Of a stretch of 40,956 nucleotides of DNA, positions 36,401 through 40,956 are shown one piece after another. Each line of letters begins with the position of its first letter. Position 1 is the first letter of the stretch. Location: the NCBI GenBank assembly GCA_910579295.1, contig CAJTTC010000017.1, positions 1 to 40,956 of the forward strand, written 5' to 3'. Under the pieces are notes generated by a model. That model was not told the DNA's origin. It ran no database searches and saw only the letters and a list, made by a program, of their open reading frames with translations. Position numbers and translations under genes: made by a program. This DNA comes from an uncultured Christensenella sp. Its GTDB lineage: Bacteria; Bacillota_A; Clostridia; Christensenellales; Borkfalkiaceae.

Positions 36401-39400
36401 GAATAGGTATATTCGCCCGCGTCGACTATACTACCGTAGACAAGCTGTAAATCGGCGTTAGTTATTAACTCTGCACCGTTGCCATTCCCGTACGAAATCG
36501 AGCAAATATCGTCGTTCATAACTAATGTCTTTTTTTCGCCGTCGTAAATGAGCGCGTCGCCGCCGATATAATCTTTCAACGTTACTATAACCGACAACTT
36601 TTCTACCTTGATTGTGCCGTCCGTAACCTCCAACTCGTAGTTGCCGACTTCAACGCCCTCGGCGAATTTTGCCGTATAGGTATATTCGCCCGCGTCGACT
36701 ATACTACCGTAGACAAGCTGTAATTCGCCGTTAGTTATTAGCTCTGCACCGTTGCCATTCCCGTACGAAATCGAGGCAACCGCTTCGTCCGTATTTATTG
36801 TCTTGGCTTCGCCGTCGTAAATTAGCTTGTCGGCGAGCTCATCGGAATCGGGAAGATTTTTCAAAGTGACTTTAACTTCGAGCGGCGTTACGCTTAAAGT
36901 GCCGTAATGAACTACGATATCGTAATTTTTGGTTACGGAGTCATTGCCCGCAAAAACGTCGTAAACATCAATTTTATTCGGCTTATTGCCGTCTTTAACT
37001 TCTGTAACCGCGGTCAACCTATCCTCGGTTAACTGATGGACAATCGTATGCGCCCTGTTGGCAAGCGGAGTATGCGTAAATTCGCCGCAAGAATGCGCCC
37101 CGCCGTCGTATACAAAGGTTTTTGAAGCCGTGGTTACGTCTACGACAAACTGATTAATAGTGTAATTTGCGGGGTAATTATTGTTTACTGCCGTTCTGCC
37201 CTCTGCGTTAGTTACGTTTACGCTGTAATTGACGGCTTTCTCTTGGGATAACTTCACCGTATAGGCATAATCTCCCGCGTCTATTAACTTCTTTGCGCTG
37301 TCAATAAAGCTTATTGAGAAATCGTCGCGCGTTAATCCCGTCACATTATCTTCGACGCTATAAATAGCCGTGTATGCGTCGAGCAGATGCTCTTCGCCGT
37401 CGTAAGTCTGCTTTATATCCTTAATTTTTACGCTGATATCCGCAGGCACAACCATGACGCCGTGCTGCTCCTTATCGCCCGCTGCGTCGCCTACAATTTC
37501 CAGATTAAAATTCTTGCCGAACTTCGCGTCGGTTATTTCGACGGTATAATTGTAAGCAATGCCTTTCCCGTTATCGTCAACTTTGACGTTTACGACTTCC
37601 TCTTCAAACTTTACGGTAAAGTCGGATTTTTTAATAATGTCCCCGTCAATCTCATTGCCTTCACTCTCGATATCGGTTATCGCCTCTTCGGGAGTGACGA
37701 TTGCCGCCTTGCCGTTATAAGTGTGCTCTATTTCGCTCTTTAAAGTAACCGTGATTTCAAGCTGAGTTACGGTCAAAGTGCCGTAATTGTAGGTTATTTT
37801 ATAGTTCCCGATAACGTCTTCGCCGTTTTCGTCAACTATCGTAACCGCAAAGTCGTTTTTAATCTCGCCCACGTCCGTAATTGAAGGCAATTCGGCGGGA
37901 GCGGCAACGACGTGATTGTCTATCTTTACCGTAGTATCGGTCGTTTCTCTCGTTTCCGTCGTTTCCGCCACATCGAAAACGCCGTTGGTAAGTGGCGAGC
38001 CGCTGTAAACCTGCTTACTGCTGCCCGTAGTAATTGTCAAGGGCTTGGGATTTATCGTAAAATAGCCGTTATCGGGCACTTCCAACGCATAATTTGCGTA
38101 ATACTTCTTATTGTTAAATCTTACGGTATAAGTATATACGCCGACGTTTATCATACTCTTAGAATATGAAACGACTTCGAAATTGTCTTTGCCAGAGAGA
38201 AGATTGTTGAGTGATTGCGTACTCTCGTCGTCAACCGATTTAAGTCTGAAATAATCTGCGTTGCTCAAATCGGGCGTCTGCGGCGCGCCGTTGTAAATCA
38301 CGCTCTCTTCGCTTCCGAGCTCTACCGTAACAGGCAATTTGTTGACGGTAAGCGTGCCGTAATCGTAGGTTATTATATAGTTTTTGGTTACGTTTTCACC
38401 GTTGAAAAACACGCGGCACTCATATTCGTTTACAATACTCCCCGCGTCGGTTATCTCGGGGAAGCTTTCGTTTTCGGCGGGAGTTACCGTCTGCCCCTTT
38501 GCGGGTTCGGCTTCGATATTCTCGGCTTTGAGCGGCTTGCCGTCGTAGTACTTCTCCGCGGAAGCCGTTTTGACGGTAAGCTCGAACGGCGTTACGGTAA
38601 GCGTGCCGTTAACTGTTTTTATGTCGTAATTTTCGCTGTAACAGGAGAGCGACACGTTGCTGATAAGGTTTACGGCTTCGCCCACGTCCGTTATCGTGCC
38701 GCTGTACTGCACGTCTATAAGTTTGTCGCACGGAGCAAGCCCCTCGACGGAATATGGCTGAGTTTCCTCCTTTAAAGTGTGCGCGTTGCCGTCGTAAATC
38801 CAACTGCCGCTGAGCGCCGTAACTGTGAGCGGGCGGGGTGTGATTTCCAGCGTGCCCGTTTCGAACGTGTCGATTTCGTAATTGTCCGTTACGTCCACCT
38901 CTTTGCCGTCAACCGTGGCAAATATGCTTACCGAGGTTACGCGCGTCTCCTCAAAACCCGCGTCTAGCATTTCGTTGGAAAGATTTTCGTTGATTTTGTA
39001 TTCTATGCGCTGACCCTCGACAACAGAGCCCTCGACAAATTCTATTCCGTCGGCGACAAGCTTCTCGCCGTCGTACACCTTGCTTACGCTGACGGGGCGC
39101 AAGGATATGTAGCGGGGCACTACCTCTATTTCGCCCACAGTAAATTCTATTTCGTAGTTTTCCGTTACGTTGTTGCCCGCCACGTCGAACACAAGCGGAG
39201 TAAGTCCCTCGGGAACGGTATCGCCCACGTTCAGAAGTCCTGCATCCGTAGAGCCGTAAATTTTGTGTCCTGCTACTAAATCACCCTTGGAATCCTCCGT
39301 TACTCTGTAATTTGTAAGCGCAACCGTCGAGCCGTTATATATCGCCTTTTGCGACGGCAAATCTATTTTTATTGACTTCTTTGTAACCGTAAGGTCGCCG

Positions 39401-39744
39401 CTGTTGACCTTTATGCTGTAATTATTCGATACGTTATAACCGTCTTTATCATAAATTTTAACCGATAAATCGCTCTTGCTTGTGCCGACTGCCGTCTGCT
39501 CGCCAAGTATTTCGACCTGCGCCGTATGCCCCTCGCCGAGCACGCCGCTCGTCAGTCTGTATTCGGTAGCCTTTAACGGCGAGCCGTCGTATATCTTTTC
39601 CGCGTCCTTGACGGAATAAATCAGCTCTATGGGGTCGGTCTTTATCGTGCCCGTGGCAAGCAGCGCCAACGCCGTCGCCAGCGAAGCCGCTATTACTATA
39701 ATTAATATTCCTATTATAAGTATCGATTTTCTTAATTTTGACAT
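33424..39744 (-). CDS. Giant YDG-type repeat surface protein (2106-2107 aa)
   Basis: Start at the ATG at 39744, chosen because AGGTGG lies 5 nt upstream; a GTG three codons earlier falls inside that site. The N-terminus MSKLRKS is followed by a membrane helix at about 8-30 with no cleavage site or C-terminal anchor, so it is probably a type II surface protein. About 21 modules of 85-110 residues follow, all of YDG type (for example IYDGSPLKATEY, VYDGEKLVADG, IYNGAPQTPDL), ending with strands of the form YGTL.V..L. No MBG-type (YGD) modules are present, unlike the neighbouring 5425-aa protein. The stop lies 48 bp before the ATG of that protein, so they are surely cotranscribed. Confidence 0.87.
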   Translation of the reverse strand: MSKLRKSILIIGILIIVIAASLATALALLATGTIKTDPIELIYSVKDAEKIYDGSPLKATEYRLTSGVLGEGHTAQVEILGEQTAVGTSKSDLSVKIYDKDGYNVSNNYSIKVNSGDLTVTKKSIKIDLPSQKAIYNGSTVALTNYRVTEDSKGDLVAGHKIYGSTDAGLLNVGDTVPEGLTPLVFDVAGNNVTENYEIEFTVGEIEVVPRYISLRPVSVSKVYDGEKLVADGIEFVEGSVVEGQRIEYKINENLSNEMLDAGFEETRVTSVSIFATVDGKEVDVTDNYEIDTFETGTLEITPRPLTVTALSGSWIYDGNAHTLKEETQPYSVEGLAPCDKLIDVQYSGTITDVGEAVNLISNVSLSCYSENYDIKTVNGTLTVTPFELTVKTASAEKYYDGKPLKAENIEAEPAKGQTVTPAENESFPEITDAGSIVNEYECRVFFNGENVTKNYIITYDYGTLTVNKLPVTVELGSEESVIYNGAPQTPDLSNADYFRLKSVDDESTQSLNNLLSGKDNFEVVSYSKSMINVGVYTYTVRFNNKKYYANYALEVPDNGYFTINPKPLTITTGSSKQVYSGSPLTNGVFDVAETTETRETTDTTVKIDNHVVAAPAELPSITDVGEIKNDFAVTIVDENGEDVIGNYKITYNYGTLTVTQLEITVTLKSEIEHTYNGKAAIVTPEEAITDIESEGNEIDGDIIKKSDFTVKFEEEVVNVKVDDNGKGIAYNYTVEITDAKFGKNFNLEIVGDAAGDKEQHGVMVVPADISVKIKDIKQTYDGEEHLLDAYTAIYSVEDNVTGLTRDDFSISFIDSAKKLIDAGDYAYTVKLSQEKAVNYSVNVTNAEGRTAVNNNYPANYTINQFVVDVTTASKTFVYDGGAHSCGEFTHTPLANRAHTIVHQLTEDRLTAVTEVKDGNKPNKIDVYDVFAGNDSVTKNYDIVVHYGTLSVTPLEVKVTLKNLPDSDELADKLIYDGEAKTINTDEAVASISYGNGNGAELITNGELQLVYGSIVDAGEYTYTAKFAEGVEVGNYELEVTDGTIKVEKLSVIVTLKDYIGGDALIYDGEKKTLVMNDDICSISYGNGNGAELITNADLQLVYGSIVDAGEYTYSAKFAEGVKVGNYELEVTDGTITVEKLSVIVTLKDYIGDGDALVYDGKEKTIDKSYVDDITDDKYFTVPETLLPKSALVFAVTDGKVIRNADTYSYSAYLTDERYTKNIDIQCEAKTIVVAPLEVNLTLKNYTEAEGSAFTFDNTEKTIDLKEALTVDTGLLTYADFEVVAGAIKNADSYEYRVKFVDEEYAKNFSIDLDNVIGEVQVSKLTVYVTADDYVLTYNGEAQSLKVREALIFSSDLVNSANFELEYTFVENDGSSNEVDEVKKAGNYLYKANIEENLSDEDRQYLNNFDLQFVKGKITVKKLGVILTLENFTHVYDGSEYRVDPNSAVVADTYLLSGDDLVIKYESKNATTDRYEEVAAVRNAGEYVYKVSLSTDASRENAKNFEIMATRGGKITVEKLEVNVKLGSVSAVYSGLAYNLEQAKTEIISGCVVDTNLLKADNFNFAYVQSDNVAVGSHAYTATLPATGDNDNFKLNVSYGNVVVTPRPVTITVEGDHKVYDGNELKKSDLTAITLANAVANHTANVTNSVSITDVGSVPNALICTIYDERNVDVTANYVIEYVYGNLEITPLEVTVELADFTGTESLEYTGEKQSLQLDKAITLTTTAPDNLISAADFEIVCDKELVNAGAYTYTVKYKGKASNFDFGNDEAQGHIRINKKELLVNVASFVNVAGAAEDGFILYNALTYTGYDYANLYLNNGVWKRDNISVVTENYHNFTGDDFRFVYSGEMKNVGTYNFGVEFANSAYNDNYTVTMQVGGGIMQIVPLDLTVTLKDFTGGDAFIYNGKKADIDVNSAIEKIELANTVGENVAEIITELGGVGALIGKNEFSVYTPTDIIMVKGNEDAYGNFTYDQYDYSVEIAAKLTSRNFNVNCVNADGEEGGKVEVHKRKIAITLGDLVVSSLVADSYNSRFLVTNLVSVSGATPLAEGDYIVITEAYADGSDVDYTMALDPGSFTYTISNEICYEFDFTNTTAHVTILSPAE
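36289..36773 (-). repeat. Two near-identical ~210-bp blocks 273 bp apart
   Basis: Blocks 36289-36500 and 36562-36773 encode almost the same residues (SISYGNGNGAELIT, LQLVYGSIVDAGEYTY, GNYELEVTDGTI) with few base differences. The bases between them diverge. This is a recent module duplication or conversion inside the 2107-aa gene. Confidence 0.88.
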
Positions 39745-39810
39745 TAAAGCCACCTGCTTATTTAATGCGTAATGAGAATTTACAAATCCCGATTAATTAT
39801 TATTGGGTTA

Positions 39811-40956
39811 TTACACGTTCTGTTCTATTAGTCTTATCGTTTCTTTGCACAGTGCCAAAGCGTTTTCGCCGAACAATTCGTCAAGATAGTCGCACACTCC
39901 GTCCGCCATTTGCTTTACGTATACGGGGTTTTTGCTTTCGAGCTTTCTGAATATCTTCCTCGCCAATATGTCGTCCAACGCCTCGACTTCCGTTCCGCCG
40001 CACGCCACCAACACGGGCACGTAACACCTTATCTGCTTCATTATTCGGTTGCCGAACGTTATATGAAACGTCTTTATCATATATTCGTCCAACAGCTTTA
40101 AGCGGCGGTAATTTCTGTCCGACAGCGCGTATTCCCTCTGCGCCCTGTCCATCAACGCCTGCAAGTGCGTCGCCGATACTTTCCTCGGCGCGCCTGCCGC
40201 TTCGAAAGGCGTCGCCTTCTTATCGAGGTTGATTACCATTGCTCGGTCGTACACCTTATCCGATATACTGAACGTACTGTCGTCGTTGTTCGCCGTGCCG
40301 ATAAACCACATATTCGTCGGCAACTTCATCTTGCCGTTGCTCTGCAACAGCTTCGGGTCGTCGTCCCACCTGTCCGCTACAACGTCGAGGTTTCGCCCGT
40401 CCGGATTGGGGATTTCGAGTAGGGAAAGAAACTCCGCAAAGTAATATTCCACTCGCGCTATGTTCATTTCGTCCAATACGGTTATGTATATCTCTTCGTT
40501 GTTGTTCGCCTCGTACATCTTATACAAAAGCGTCGATTCGTTGAACCGCCTCGTGAACTCGTTGTAATAGCCCAACAGGTCGGTACGCTCTTTCCACATC
40601 GGCTGTATGGGCACGACTACCGTCTTGTTGCCTAAGTACTCGCCGAACGCGTACGCAAGCGACGTCTTACCCGTACCAGACATACCCTGCAATATTATGA
40701 GCTTGGTTACGGCTAAGCCGCCGATAAATCTGCGTATGTCCTCTATATCGTAATATAATTTCAGCGTGCCCGCAGAGAAATTGCGGAAATCCTCGCACAG
40801 CTCTTTAAGATTTATTTTGTCGTCGTAGTCGGGGCGAACGTAGCTCTCGTACTCCTTGTCTATCTCCGTAAGCATATAGAAGCGCGAGCCGTCCGTGTTC
40901 ACTTCTTCCTCTTTGCCGCCTTTTTTTGCCGCCTGCGCCGCCGTACCCGCCGCGCC
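39811..40956 (-). CDS. McrB-like AAA+ ATPase (5' end outside window)
   Basis: The frame is open to the window edge, so the protein is longer than the 381 codons visible. Counting from a GTG at 40902, Walker A is GMSGTGKT (73-80), Walker B is ITVLDEMN (140-147) and a sensor-1-like GTANND lies at 202-207, followed by a possible arginine finger (VYDRAM). The pattern DEMNIARVEYYFAEFLSLLE and the sensor region are typical of the AAA_5/McrB branch. Upstream of the GTG is a Gly/Ala/Lys/Glu-rich linker. McrB itself is the GTP-driven motor of a restriction system, but no McrC nuclease is visible and the downstream neighbours are surface proteins. A role as motor or chaperone for that cluster is inferred. 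The stop is 66 bp before the 2107-aa gene. Confidence 0.85.
   Translation of the reverse strand, partial: GAAGTAAQAAKKGGKEEEVNTDGSRFYMLTEIDKEYESYVRPDYDDKINLKELCEDFRNFSAGTLKLYYDIEDIRRFIGGLAVTKLIILQGMSGTGKTSLAYAFGEYLGNKTVVVPIQPMWKERTDLLGYYNEFTRRFNESTLLYKMYEANNNEEIYITVLDEMNIARVEYYFAEFLSLLEIPNPDGRNLDVVADRWDDDPKLLQSNGKMKLPTNMWFIGTANNDDSTFSISDKVYDRAMVINLDKKATPFEAAGAPRKVSATHLQALMDRAQREYALSDRNYRRLKLLDEYMIKTFHITFGNRIMKQIRCYVPVLVACGGTEVEALDDILARKIFRKLESKNPVYVKQMADGVCDYLDELFGENALALCKETIRLIEQNV

Noticed and set aside
17098..39744. Sortase-anchored wall proteins
   Set aside because: Neither giant protein has an LPXTG-like motif, hydrophobic tail or basic end at the C-terminus; both have only an N-terminal membrane helix.
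40915..40935. Run of seven A residues in the ATPase frame as a programmed slippage site
   Set aside because: The frame is open and consistent on both sides in a Lys/Gly linker, and the window ends here, so there is no evidence for an alternative product.

Overview
The window reads as a chromosomal segment of a Gram-positive-type bacterium, most likely an uncultured Clostridia/Bacillota lineage. The support is indirect: AG-rich Shine-Dalgarno sites (AAGGAGG, GGAGG), near-consensus TTGACA/TATAAT promoters with 17-bp spacers, a minimal Ku plus ligase pair, and very long YDG/MBG-type repeat proteins held by an N-terminal membrane anchor. I cannot name a species.

Left end (1-2148, plus strand). 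A conspicuously AT-rich accessory segment holds the end of an HNH nuclease gene and a DUF4365 (PD-(D/E)XK-like) gene in tandem. A non-coding stretch follows with three consecutive stem-loops. Two of these carry a NANTATTAC nonanucleotide in the loop, as in rolling-circle origins of CRESS-type replicons, and a tandem 7-mer lies beside them. Then come a 57-aa ORF and a frameshifted gene remnant. This looks like a defence or mobile-element scar.

2149-8930 (minus strand). A two-gene NHEJ operon (ku, then an ATP-dependent ligase, 4-nt overlap) is followed upstream by a secreted, C-terminally anchored transglutaminase-like protein, a lone E2/CAT-like acyltransferase whose catalytic His is replaced by Glu, and a small alpha/beta hydrolase. 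Each of the last three has a recognisable promoter. The transglutaminase gene has a leader with two strong hairpins.

8893-40956 (minus strand). About 32 kb are one co-directional cluster with gaps of no more than 66 bp. In transcription order it encodes a McrB-like AAA+ ATPase (cut by the window edge), a 2107-aa and a 5425-aa YDG/MBG repeat protein, a five-pass membrane protein with a PPQGAQQ repeat tail, a three-pass membrane protein, a membrane protein with a cytosolic domain and an extracellular BspA-type LRR, and a 1598-aa multipass protein with a large repeat-rich domain. An intrinsic terminator closes it. Its genes do not match any system I know. My inference is a cell-surface apparatus made of giant filamentous repeat proteins, integral membrane partners and a cytosolic AAA+ motor. 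This is the best candidate in the window for an undescribed system.
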